From: Bacteroidales bacterium
GTDB taxonomy: Bacteria > Bacteroidota > Bacteroidia > Bacteroidales > Bacteroidaceae
Direction: 5' to 3'
DNA length: 7,849 nt
NCBI GenBank assembly: GCA_004555245.1
Contig: SFIS01000091.1
Location: forward strand, 1 to 7,849
Under the pieces are notes generated by a model that was not told the origin of the DNA, did no database searches, and saw only the letters and a program-made list of their open reading frames with translations. Positions within the stretch are counted from its first letter, which is position 1; each line of letters opens with the position of its first letter. Position numbers and translations under genes: made by a program. This document shows, in pieces, positions 1 through 6,420 of this stretch.

Positions 1-103
1 CACCCGCACCTCCGGCGAGCGCTTCGCCATCCTCAGCATCTTCCACGGCTTCGTGACGGATTTCTCCGTCCCGTTCCTCGTCTCCTTCTTCTGTTCCGTA
101 TAA
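1..103 (+). CDS. lysO: C-terminal end of LysO-like lysine exporter (partial)
   Basis: The frame is open from base 2 and ends with TAA at 101-103, giving 33 residues of a protein whose start lies before the window. The tail contains RTSGER, then SIFHGFVTDFSVPFLVSFFC, a hydrophobic segment ending almost at the C-terminus. From memory, E. coli LysO (YbjE) ends in a very similar way, with an RTGG motif followed by an IVHGF...VPILIAFF segment. LysO is an inner-membrane protein that exports L-lysine and toxic analogues such as thialysine. The identification rests on this short tail only, so another polytopic membrane protein cannot be excluded. The gene probably shares a transcript with the acetyltransferase that begins 59 bases downstream. 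Confidence 0.6.
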   Translation, partial: TRTSGERFAILSIFHGFVTDFSVPFLVSFFCSV

Positions 104-162
104 GGCAGGGACAGAGAGCCAGCCGCCCCTCTCCCCTGCCCTCACCTAATCTCCCGACACAC

Positions 163-681
163 ATGAACCGCCACTCCCACACCACCCCGCTCACCATCCG
201 CCCCGCCGTCGAGGCCGACCTTCCGCGCCTCCAGGAGATATTCGCCCATGCCCGCCGCTTCATGGCATCCTCCGGCAACCCCAGCCAATGGACCGGCGGC
301 TACCCCTCCTATCAGCTCCTGCGCGACGACATCGCCAGCGGCGACAGCTATGTATGCCTTCACGAGGGCAGAATCGTCGCCACCTTCCTCCTCCGCGGCG
401 GCGACGACCCCACCTACGCCGAGATATACGACGGCGCATGGCTTGCCGACTGCCCCTACGCCACCATCCACCGCATTGCCAGCAGCGGCGAGGTGCGGGG
501 CGTCATGCACAGCGTCATCACCTTCGCCCTCAGCCGATACAAGAGCCTGCGCATCGACACCCACCGCGACAACACCGTGATGCAGAACGCCGTGCTGAAA
601 GAAGGCTTCAGATATTGCGGCATCATACACTGCTGGTCGGGCGACGAGAGGCTCGCCTATCAATATCTCCCGCCAGATTGA
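163..681 (+). CDS. GNAT-family N-acetyltransferase
   Basis: This 172-residue protein has the length and order of a single-domain GNAT enzyme, which moves an acetyl group from acetyl-CoA to an amine; the substrate cannot be read from the sequence. The start of the fold is at about residue 10 (LTIRPAVEADLPRLQEIF, beta 1 and helix 1). Motif A lies at about 101-133 (IHRIASSGEVRGVMHSVI, then LRIDTHRDN), with the acetyl-CoA loop represented by SSGEVRG rather than the textbook Q/RxxGxG/A. Motif B is at about 137-154 (NTVMQNAVLKEGFRYCGII). The IDTHxDNxVMQ...GF pattern is common in Bacteroidetes GNATs. No TAnnTTTG promoter box is visible in the 59-base gap after the LysO-like gene, so it is probably co-transcribed. 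A 7-base hairpin (104-110 with 134-140) sits in that gap without a T-run. The ATG at 163 fits the usual N-terminus of the fold. A terminator follows closely. Confidence 0.9.
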   Translation: MNRHSHTTPLTIRPAVEADLPRLQEIFAHARRFMASSGNPSQWTGGYPSYQLLRDDIASGDSYVCLHEGRIVATFLLRGGDDPTYAEIYDGAWLADCPYATIHRIASSGEVRGVMHSVITFALSRYKSLRIDTHRDNTVMQNAVLKEGFRYCGIIHCWSGDERLAYQYLPPD

Positions 682-712
682 CGGACACCACACGCCGCCG
701 TTCCCCCTCTCC

Positions 713-773
713 GGCTTGACAGAATGACAGTCAGACACCTGTTCCGGCTATCATTCTGTCAAGTCGTTTTTTT
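713..773 (+). terminator. Rho-independent terminator after the GNAT gene
   Basis: Bases 715-727 (CTTGACAGAATGA) and 751-763 (TCATTCTGTCAAG) are a perfect 13-base inverted repeat. The stem extends inward past one mismatch (729-730 with 748-749) and outward by a G-T and two Watson-Crick pairs. Seven T residues follow at 767-773. This is a textbook intrinsic terminator for transcripts of the LysO/GNAT unit. Confidence 0.85.
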
Positions 774-1229
774 GTGTCCGGAGGTTATGTATTCCGAAAA
801 ATCTTGACAAACGGAAATCACGGATTTAACATTTCGCAACACAGGAAAATGCCTCTCACCACCCCATTCCGGGCATCCCGAACTGCAACTTTGACTATCT
901 TGGACCGCAAGATAGTCAAAGTGACGGGGCGAAACAGTCAAAGTGGCGATGCAAAACAGACTGTTTCACAACCCAAAATAGGCTGTTTTGCACTGAAAAT
1001 CCATGTATTTTCAAGTCCCGGACTGCGGTTTTGGGCTTACAAAAACACACAAACCGCTGATATACAATATTATACACAAAAGTGCCGAAAATCCGCGAAT
1101 TTCCGTGCTTCACCTCTTCCGCGAAGCTACAGACGATTCTCGCGGCGTTCAAGTGGATAGATCAGGGCGTCTTGCACCGCCAAACCGGCTTTGACAAAAT
1201 GACAGCCAAGGGTGTGGAAACCCTCGTAC
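774..1229. other. Gene-free, palindrome-rich intergenic stretch
   Basis: No reading frame here resembles a protein I know, and no TAnnTTTG promoter is obvious on either strand. The stretch is AT-richer than the flanking genes and holds several dyads: a perfect 15-base inverted repeat with a 5-base loop (888-902 with 908-922), a 10-base one (950-959 with 983-992), a smaller one (954-959 with 961-966), a 7-base one (994-1000 with 1007-1013) and another 7-base one (1025-1031 with 1051-1057). A short direct repeat AGTCAAAGTGRCG occurs at 914-926 and 937-949. At 1209-1235 a 5-base stem (AGGGT/ACCCT) is followed by a T-run, a possible weak terminator. This resembles dispersed intergenic repeat DNA more than a gene, but an unrecognised small RNA is possible. 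Confidence 0.5.
888..922. repeat. Perfect 15-base inverted repeat, 5-base loop
   Basis: ACTTTGACTATCTTG at 888-902 is the exact reverse complement of 908-922, separated by GACCG. There is no T-run after either arm, so it is not an ordinary intrinsic terminator. The last part of the right arm is repeated once more nearby (937-949). Confidence 0.85.
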
Positions 1230-1459
1230 TTTTTTAAACGACAACACAGACAACAGAAACAACAGAAGGAACGGGCGCAACGGGGGATGTCACGAGGTGA
1301 CATACAACAAATACAACGGGGATTACCTCTGCAACAGAAAAGTTGTTTCTGTTGTCTCTGTTGTCCCTGTTGTCTTCTAAAAAATACTATGCGCGGAAAA
1401 CCATAACAAGCAGAGGGAATCTCTGTTGTCCCTGTTGTCATAAAACGTGTGGGGGATAG
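1230..1459. repeat. 9-base-periodic inverted-repeat element, copy 1 (expanded)
   Basis: The left part (1240-1263) is built of 9-base units of the type GACAACAGA. The right part (1342-1374) is four units of the complementary type GTTGTCTCT, so the element folds into a long hairpin. It shares its left end, the central GCAACAGAAAAGTTGT (1331-1346) and the right border ATAAAACGTGTG followed by GGGATAG (1440-1459) with the second copy at 6421-6515. Compared with that copy it carries about 60 extra bases in the loop, including a perfect small hairpin (ATGTCAC 1287-1293, GTGACAT 1297-1303), and a second right arm (1420-1439) behind a 45-base AT-rich spacer. It encodes no convincing protein: frames through it give low-complexity Gln-rich or Cys-rich strings. 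It fits a dispersed, non-coding, MITE- or REP-like repeat. Confidence 0.75.
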
Positions 1460-1497
1460 AAAACTTTCAGGCTTTGCGGATTTCTTTTCCGGAAAGT

Positions 1498-1529
1498 GTT
1501 GCGGCTCTCAGATATTATGCTTAACTTTG
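1498..1529 (+). promoter_or_regulatory. Bacteroidetes-type promoter of the DjlA-like gene
   Basis: The -7 box TAACTTTG (1522-1529) matches TAnnTTTG, and TGTTG-like sequence ending at 1501 lies 20 bases upstream as the -33 element. Transcription would begin a few bases after 1529, leaving an A-rich leader of about 30 bases before ATG 1565. This placement excludes the in-frame GTG at 1496 as the start codon. Confidence 0.65.
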
Positions 1530-1564
1530 CAACAGCAAAAAAACTCAAAAACCCAACACATCAC

Positions 1565-2374
1565 ATGGCATTCGGCAAATGGATAGGCGGCTGGCTGGGA
1601 TGGATCAACAGCCAGAGCATACTCGGAGCGCTGGCAGGCTTTGCCCTCGGCTCCATCTTCGACATCTTCACTGACAGCGGGAGCCGTCCGCGACAGAACA
1701 TCAACGGGCAGTACGACGACGACGACGGCGAGGCATACGGCGAGGCGGGTAAAGCGGCGGCAGGCGAGCGCAACGGCTTCCTCTTCTCGCTCATGGTACT
1801 TGCCGCCCACATCATACAGGCAGACGGAAGAATCATGCACTCGGAGATGGAGCTGGTGCGCCGCTTCCTGCGCATGTCGTTCGGCGAAGAGGCTGCCGAA
1901 GAGGGCAACAGAATCCTCATGAACCTCTTCGACTACCGCAAGCGCAACGGCGACGCCTTGTGGCGCAGACAGATTCACGAAGCGTGCCATGAGATGTCGC
2001 GTCACATGACGCCCGAACATCGTATGCAGCTGCTCGCCTTCCTGTGCGAGATAGCGAAAGCCGACGGCACGACAGACACACGTGAGAGCGACGCCCTGAA
2101 AGCCGTAGCGGCTGACCTCGACCTCGACCCGCAACTCATCGACCAGATGCTGCATCTCGGAGGAGAATCCATTGACGACGCCTACGCCGTGCTCGGCATA
2201 ACGGAAGACGCGACAGACGACGAGGTGCGCAAGGCCTACCGGCAGATGGCCATCAAGCATCATCCCGACCGTGTCGCAACGCTCGGAGACGACGTGAAGG
2301 CGGCGGCGACAAAGAAGTTCCAGGACATCAACAATGCGAAAGAACTTATATTCAAGGCAAGGGGAATGAAATGA
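1565..2374 (+). CDS. DjlA-like co-chaperone: TerB-like region plus J domain
   Basis: This is a 269-residue protein. Residues 3-35 form a glycine-rich hydrophobic segment (GKWIGGWLGW, then ILGALAGFALGSIFD) like the single membrane anchor at the N-terminus of E. coli DjlA. An acidic linker follows (DDDDGEAYGE, 51-60). Residues 70-200 are an all-helical region of the TerB/DjlA type, with two similar halves marked by AHIIQADGRI and CEIAKADGTT. The C-terminal J domain is at about 205-266 (DDAYAVLGI, VRKAYRQMAIKHHPDR) with the HPD tripeptide at 233-235. J domains stimulate the ATPase of DnaK (Hsp70); here the protein would do so at the inner face of the cytoplasmic membrane. That role is inferred from family membership. 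I chose ATG 1565 over the upstream GTG because the promoter -7 box lies between them and because the DjlA-like N-terminus then starts at once. It looks monocistronic, with its own promoter and a following hairpin. Confidence 0.88.
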   Translation: MAFGKWIGGWLGWINSQSILGALAGFALGSIFDIFTDSGSRPRQNINGQYDDDDGEAYGEAGKAAAGERNGFLFSLMVLAAHIIQADGRIMHSEMELVRRFLRMSFGEEAAEEGNRILMNLFDYRKRNGDALWRRQIHEACHEMSRHMTPEHRMQLLAFLCEIAKADGTTDTRESDALKAVAADLDLDPQLIDQMLHLGGESIDDAYAVLGITEDATDDEVRKAYRQMAIKHHPDRVATLGDDVKAAATKKFQDINNAKELIFKARGMK

Positions 2375-2399
2375 CCGCCATGCGCCAGAACCTCCCTAA

Positions 2400-2450
2400 C
2401 AGAGGGGATGTCAGTATGTCAGACTGACATCCCCTCTGTCTGTTTCTGTT
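2400..2450 (+). terminator. Hairpin terminator after the DjlA-like gene
   Basis: Bases 2400-2415 and 2423-2438 are perfect 16-base inverted complements around a 7-base loop. The following sequence is T-rich but interrupted (TCTGTTTCTGTT), so termination may be imperfect. It lies 25 bases after the stop codon. The loop can also pair in an alternative small hairpin (TGTCAG with CTGACA). Confidence 0.7.
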
Positions 2451-2467
2451 CATAACTATTCATGACA

Positions 2468-2499
2468 TTTGCAAAACCATGCGTGCAAAGGTTTGCACG
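2468..2499. promoter_or_regulatory. Palindromic TTTGCA-type operator candidate upstream of the amylase
   Basis: CGTGCAAA (2482-2489), GG, TTTGCACG (2492-2499) is a perfect 8-base-arm dyad. TTTGCAAA, itself a palindrome, lies just upstream at 2468-2475, and one more TTTGCA is part of the -33 region (2531-2536). The dyad ends 31 bases before the -33 element, a position suited to an activator or repressor. TGCAAA/TTTGCA half-sites resemble those of LacI-family sugar regulators, but which protein binds here is inference. Confidence 0.45.
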
Positions 2500-2530
2500 G
2501 GAAATGTATCATTTTTTGACCGAAATCATC

Positions 2531-2560
2531 TTTGCAACGGCTTTGTCATAACTAATTTTG
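2531..2560 (+). promoter_or_regulatory. Bacteroidetes-type promoter of the amylase gene
   Basis: The -7 box TAATTTTG (2553-2560) matches TAnnTTTG, with TTTG at 2531-2534 as the -33 element, 18 bases away, slightly shorter than usual. The transcript would carry a leader of about 50 bases. The sequence before ATG 2616 is A-rich and has no Shine-Dalgarno, as usual for the phylum. Confidence 0.65.
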
Positions 2561-2615
2561 CATCCGAATTCCGGAACTAACGTATAGAAAACACTAAAAT
2601 TTAGCTATTACAAAG

Positions 2616-2690
2616 ATGAAAAGAAACTTTACGCTTCTTTTGCTGACACTGCTGATGTGGGCCGTTGCCATGCCTCAGAGTGCCTCAGCC
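2616..2690 (+). other. Sec signal peptide of the amylase
   Basis: Two positive residues (K2, R3) are followed by a leucine-rich core (about 6-18) and an A-x-A site, S22-A-S-A25, before D26. Signal peptidase I would cut after A25. No cysteine follows, which argues against lipidation. Confidence 0.85.
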
Positions 2691-5600
2691 GACAATGTGT
2701 TCACACAGAACCGCACGGACTTCCGTGACGAGACCATCTACTTCGCGATGACCACCCGCTTCTACGACGGCGACCCGACGAACAACGTCTGCGGCTGGGA
2801 CCATCAGGATGTACAGATTGCCAACGGCGACCCCGACTGGCGCGGCGATTTCAAGGGTCTGATAGACCGTCTTGACTACATCAAGGCACTCGGCTTCACC
2901 GCCATCTGGATCACCCCCGTCGTACAGAACTGCTCAGGCACAGACTTCCACGGCTATCATGCCATGGACATGTCGAAGGTTGACCTCCGCTACGAGAGCC
3001 GCAAGAAATGGGGCGCTTCAGAAGACGTCACATTCCAAAGCCTCATCGACGCCGCCCACGCAAAAGGGATGAAAATCATCCTCGACATCGTGCTCAACCA
3101 CACGGGCAACTTCGGCGAGGCATATCTCAACCCGCTCTTCACACGCAGCCAGAACATCAAGGACCAGGCGTCGGTATCGGCTTCCGTCATCCCGAACTAC
3201 GACCGTCTGCCCGCCAACTACAACGATTTGACGGGCGCAAAGCAGTATGAGGCACGCTTCAAATATTTCAAGCAGCCGCAATACGACAACCACAACTACT
3301 ACCACCACTACGCCACCGGCTGGAACTGGGACTACCCCAACCGCTGGTGGGGTCAGATAGCAGGCGACTGCGTCGATCTCAACACCGAGAACAACACCGT
3401 TGCAGAATATCTCGTGAAATGCTACGGCGAGTTCATCAAGATGGGCGTTGACGGCTTCCGTATCGACACCACGGGCCACATCTCGCGCCTCACGTTCAAC
3501 AAGCAGTTCATCCCGCAGTTCCTCGCCCTCGGCGAGCAGTACAAGAGCAAGCGTCTCAACGGCTGTCCGTTCTATATGTTCGGTGAGTGCTGCGCCCGTT
3601 ACTCTGACGTGACCTACCGCGGACAGGCAAACCTCTCAAGCTATTTCTACACATGGAAATCTCCACAGTCGCTTCTCGACCAGTATGACGGCAGCCAGGC
3701 ATACTGGGACACACAGGTGTTGCCCGAAGGCCATGACTCCCCTGTCGGCCCGATGGCACTGTGCGAAGCTGAGACCGAGTTCAACGAGACCTCTGACAAT
3801 GTCTTCATGCAGAACGGTGCATGGCACGAGCCGGACTACAGCCAGGCTTCCGGCTTCAACATCATCGACTTCCCGATGCACTACAACTTCAACAGTGCAG
3901 GGGCTGCTGTCAACGTAGCCAAGAGCGGCGACCACTTGTACAACGACGCATCGTTCAACGTGGTCTATGTCGATTCTCACGACTACTGCCCCGGACCCAG
4001 CGACGGCACACGCTTCAACGGCGGCACGGCACAGTGGGCAGAGAACCTCTCGCTGATGTTCACCTTCCGCGGCATACCTTGTTTATATTATGGCTCAGAG
4101 GTTGAGTTCAAGAAAGGCTGCAAGGTTGACGCCGGCGGCACCGCCATGCCGGTGAAGAATTCCGGCCGCGCATACTTCGGCGAATATCTCGAAGGCTCCG
4201 TGACAGCGACAGACTTCTGCGAATACACCGCCTCGGGCAATGTAGCCAAGACCCTCAACGCCGACCTCGCACAGCACATCATCCGTCTGAACAAGATACG
4301 CGCTTCTGTCCCCGCCCTCCGCAAGGGACAATACACGTGGGACGGCTGCACCGCCGGCGGCGGCTACGCCTTCAAGCGTGCCTACCAAGACAGCTACGCC
4401 CTCGTTGCCATCAACGGCGGCGCCACATTCACCGACTGCCCTGACGGCACATACGTCGATCTCGTGACAGGCCAGAGCTACACGCCGGCAGGCGGCACAA
4501 TCACCGTCACCGCCCCGACGACCCAAGGCCAGCTCCGCGTCCTCGTGAAAGGATGGACAGGAGGCAAGGTGGGCGACGACGGACAGTTCATCTACACCAC
4601 TTCTCCCGTAGCGAAAGGCGGCAGCGTGACATTCGAAGACAAACCTACCACATCATTCTACACAGCCGACGATGCTACGGGCCAGGCAGGCATAGTATTG
4701 ACCCCGGCAGGCGGCTCGTTCACGACAGAGACACTCAACGTGACGGCGAAGCTCAACGACGCAGCCGTTTCGGGATGGTATCAGATTGGCGGCGGCAGCA
4801 AGGTGGAAATCCCTGCCAGCGGCACTTCATTCACCATCGGCGAAGGCATGAGCTACGGCGAGACAGTCACCGTCAACTACGGCGCGACAGACGACAACGG
4901 CAACGAAATCACGGGTAGCGCAAAATACAAGAAGGCTGACCCCAACGCCACCATCACCATCTATGTCAAGGCAGCGGCAGCCCCGAACCTATACGCATGG
5001 ACAAAGGAAACCGGCAGTACGGTAGAGCTCAACGGCGCATGGCCAGGCAAGACATTGTCTGACAAGAAGACCGTCGGAGGACAGGAGTTCTGGTACATGA
5101 CATTCGCCGACGTCACCACCGTAAACGTCGTCTTCAACAGCAACGGCAACAAGACCGAGGACATCGAGGGCATCACCGAAGACAGATACTTCGAATACGA
5201 CGGCGGCACAGGCTACACCGACATCACATCGTCGATAACGCCGGAGCCGGAAGACCCGACAGACATCAAGGTCACAGCCGACAAGAAATCCGGCACATAC
5301 TACGAGGCATTCGATGTCACACTGACGGCAAGCAAGCCTGACGCCACAATAGTCTATACACTCGACGGCACCGACCCGACAGCAAACAGCACACAGGCAA
5401 CGGGATCCGTGAAAATCAACATCACGGCTACGACGACGGTGAAGGCAGGCGCACTCGTCGATGGCACGGTGAAGAACATCGTAAGCTACGCCTACACCAT
5501 CACCGAACGTCCGCAAATCGAGGGCATCAACATCTACGTCAAGGCATCGTCCGCTCCACACCTCTACGCATGGAACGACGGCGGCGATCTTCTGGGCGCA

Positions 5601-6290
5601 TGGCCGGGCATGCATCTGAGCGAGGAAGTCACTGTTGACGGAGAGACATATTATTATCAGCACCTCGACGCTTCAACGGCAAGCATCATCTTCCACAACG
5701 GCAGCGGCAGTCAGACAGGCGACATCACAGGGCTGACAACCGGCAACTGGTACTATTCATGGAACGGTGGCGGCGACTACGAACTCCTGAAGAAAGAACT
5801 GGGCGAAACGCCTGTTGACCCCGACCCTGTTGACCCGACACAGAACTATGTTGAAATCTACGTACAGTCAACCAATGCTCCGCATATCTACGCATGGAAC
5901 GACAACGGAAAACCCAACGGTGAGTGGCCGGGCACACAGGTTGCCGAGCAGCAGCAGTACAACAACCAGACATGGTGGTATCAGCGCATCGAAGGCGCAC
6001 CGGTGAACATCATCCTCAACAGCGGCAGCAACCAGGGTCAGACAGGCAATATCGAAGGTCTTAAAGCTGGCAAGCACTTCTTCACATGGGACGGAGGCAG
6101 CGGATACTCAGATATCACAGCCCAGATCCCGACCGGCATAACAAACGCCGAGAGTGTTGCCGACCCCGTTGTCAACATCTACAACACCAACGGTGTCTGC
6201 GTGGCAAAGATGGCGAAGCTCAGCTCTGCACGCTACACCCTACAGCCAGGCGTGTATATCGTCAACGGACGCAAGTTCTATGTGAGATAA
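2616..6290 (+). CDS. Secreted multidomain GH13 alpha-amylase with three CBM26-like modules
   Basis: This 1224-residue enzyme should hydrolyse alpha-1,4-glucosidic bonds of starch or glycogen outside the cell. Residues 1-25 are a signal peptide (KR, leucine-rich core, SASA before D26). There is no lipobox cysteine, so it is not a SusG-type lipoprotein. The GH13 barrel (about 38-560) shows region I DIVLNH (157-162), a DLN motif (254-256), region II GFRID with nucleophile D284, region III FGE with acid/base E324, and region IV VDSHD with D456, where Ser replaces the common Asn. A beta-sandwich (region C) reaches about 645. Ig-like or chitobiase-type modules lie at about 660-775 and 880-965. CBM26-like modules lie at about 778-871, 970-1057 and 1078-1168. 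The tail (1183-1224) ends PGVYIVNGRKFYVR, as in T9SS cargo. The gene stands alone between its own promoter and terminator; no SusC/SusD-like partners are visible. Cleavage preference (amylase, neopullulanase-like or other) cannot be fixed from sequence. Confidence 0.93.
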   Translation: MKRNFTLLLLTLLMWAVAMPQSASADNVFTQNRTDFRDETIYFAMTTRFYDGDPTNNVCGWDHQDVQIANGDPDWRGDFKGLIDRLDYIKALGFTAIWITPVVQNCSGTDFHGYHAMDMSKVDLRYESRKKWGASEDVTFQSLIDAAHAKGMKIILDIVLNHTGNFGEAYLNPLFTRSQNIKDQASVSASVIPNYDRLPANYNDLTGAKQYEARFKYFKQPQYDNHNYYHHYATGWNWDYPNRWWGQIAGDCVDLNTENNTVAEYLVKCYGEFIKMGVDGFRIDTTGHISRLTFNKQFIPQFLALGEQYKSKRLNGCPFYMFGECCARYSDVTYRGQANLSSYFYTWKSPQSLLDQYDGSQAYWDTQVLPEGHDSPVGPMALCEAETEFNETSDNVFMQNGAWHEPDYSQASGFNIIDFPMHYNFNSAGAAVNVAKSGDHLYNDASFNVVYVDSHDYCPGPSDGTRFNGGTAQWAENLSLMFTFRGIPCLYYGSEVEFKKGCKVDAGGTAMPVKNSGRAYFGEYLEGSVTATDFCEYTASGNVAKTLNADLAQHIIRLNKIRASVPALRKGQYTWDGCTAGGGYAFKRAYQDSYALVAINGGATFTDCPDGTYVDLVTGQSYTPAGGTITVTAPTTQGQLRVLVKGWTGGKVGDDGQFIYTTSPVAKGGSVTFEDKPTTSFYTADDATGQAGIVLTPAGGSFTTETLNVTAKLNDAAVSGWYQIGGGSKVEIPASGTSFTIGEGMSYGETVTVNYGATDDNGNEITGSAKYKKADPNATITIYVKAAAAPNLYAWTKETGSTVELNGAWPGKTLSDKKTVGGQEFWYMTFADVTTVNVVFNSNGNKTEDIEGITEDRYFEYDGGTGYTDITSSITPEPEDPTDIKVTADKKSGTYYEAFDVTLTASKPDATIVYTLDGTDPTANSTQATGSVKINITATTTVKAGALVDGTVKNIVSYAYTITERPQIEGINIYVKASSAPHLYAWNDGGDLLGAWPGMHLSEEVTVDGETYYYQHLDASTASIIFHNGSGSQTGDITGLTTGNWYYSWNGGGDYELLKKELGETPVDPDPVDPTQNYVEIYVQSTNAPHIYAWNDNGKPNGEWPGTQVAEQQQYNNQTWWYQRIEGAPVNIILNSGSNQGQTGNIEGLKAGKHFFTWDGGSGYSDITAQIPTGITNAESVADPVVNIYNTNGVCVAKMAKLSSARYTLQPGVYIVNGRKFYVR
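4947..6119 (+). repeat. Three CBM26-like starch-binding modules in the amylase
   Basis: The modules cover roughly 4947-5228, 5523-5786 and 5847-6119. Each begins with I-Y-V, has a conserved AP-x-LYAW or APHIYAW strand (aromatic pairs Y793/W795, Y984/W986, Y1092/W1094) and an AWPG or EWPG loop (W809, W996, W1104), and ends with a YxxWNGG, FEYDGG or FTWDGG turn. These aromatics are the expected glucan-stacking residues of CBM26. The modules have diverged at the DNA level, so the array is old rather than a fresh duplication. A chitobiase-type module (about 880-965) separates modules 1 and 2. A PVDPDPVDP linker separates modules 2 and 3. Confidence 0.75.
6162..6287 (+). other. Type IX secretion-like C-terminal sorting signal
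   Basis: Residues 1183-1224 read VNIYNTNGVCVAKM, then YTLQPGVYIVNGRKFYVR. This matches the type A T9SS tail pattern: a short beta-strand with an NxxG turn, then L-xPG-hYhV-NG-K/R, ending with a basic C-terminus. Such tails direct proteins across the outer membrane of Bacteroidetes, after which they are usually removed. The assignment is from pattern recognition; T9SS components themselves are not in the window. Confidence 0.7.
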
Positions 6291-6310
6291 CACACCTCCC
6301 CATAACACAC

Positions 6311-6356
6311 AGATCCCCCACGGTTGCATATCAGCCGTGGGGGATTTGTTTCTTTC
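6311..6356 (+). terminator. Rho-independent terminator after the amylase gene
   Basis: ATCCCCCACGG (6313-6323) pairs perfectly with CCGTGGGGGAT (6335-6345), with an extra G-T and A-T pair at the base. A T-rich tail follows (TTTGTTTCTTT). It starts 20 bases after the amylase stop codon. Confidence 0.85.
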
Positions 6357-6420
6357 CATACATTCCCGATATTTATTTTACTCAAGTTCCGCCTGTCGTC
6401 AGCAAACAAGCGGGCGTTAT

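Noticed and set aside
142..738. 198-codon frame on the minus strand opposite the GNAT gene
   Set aside because: It is a shadow of the GC-rich plus-strand gene; its product is Val/Ala/Gly-rich with no motif, while the plus frame has clear GNAT signatures.
774..1160. 128-codon plus-strand frame in the intergenic region (and a 78-codon minus frame at 916-1152)
   Set aside because: They run through palindromes and repeats, have no homology I recognise and no promoter box upstream.
1240..1374. CRISPR array
   Set aside because: The units are 9 bases without unique spacers and occur in inverted orientation; no repeat-spacer structure is present.
1127..1441. Cys-rich minus-strand and Gln-rich plus-strand frames across the 9-base repeats
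   Set aside because: Nine-base periodicity keeps the frame open and gives low-complexity strings; this is a product of the DNA repeat, not a gene.
1508..2263. 251-codon minus-strand frame opposite the DjlA-like gene
   Set aside because: The plus strand has a J domain with HPD and a promoter; the minus product has no recognisable domain.
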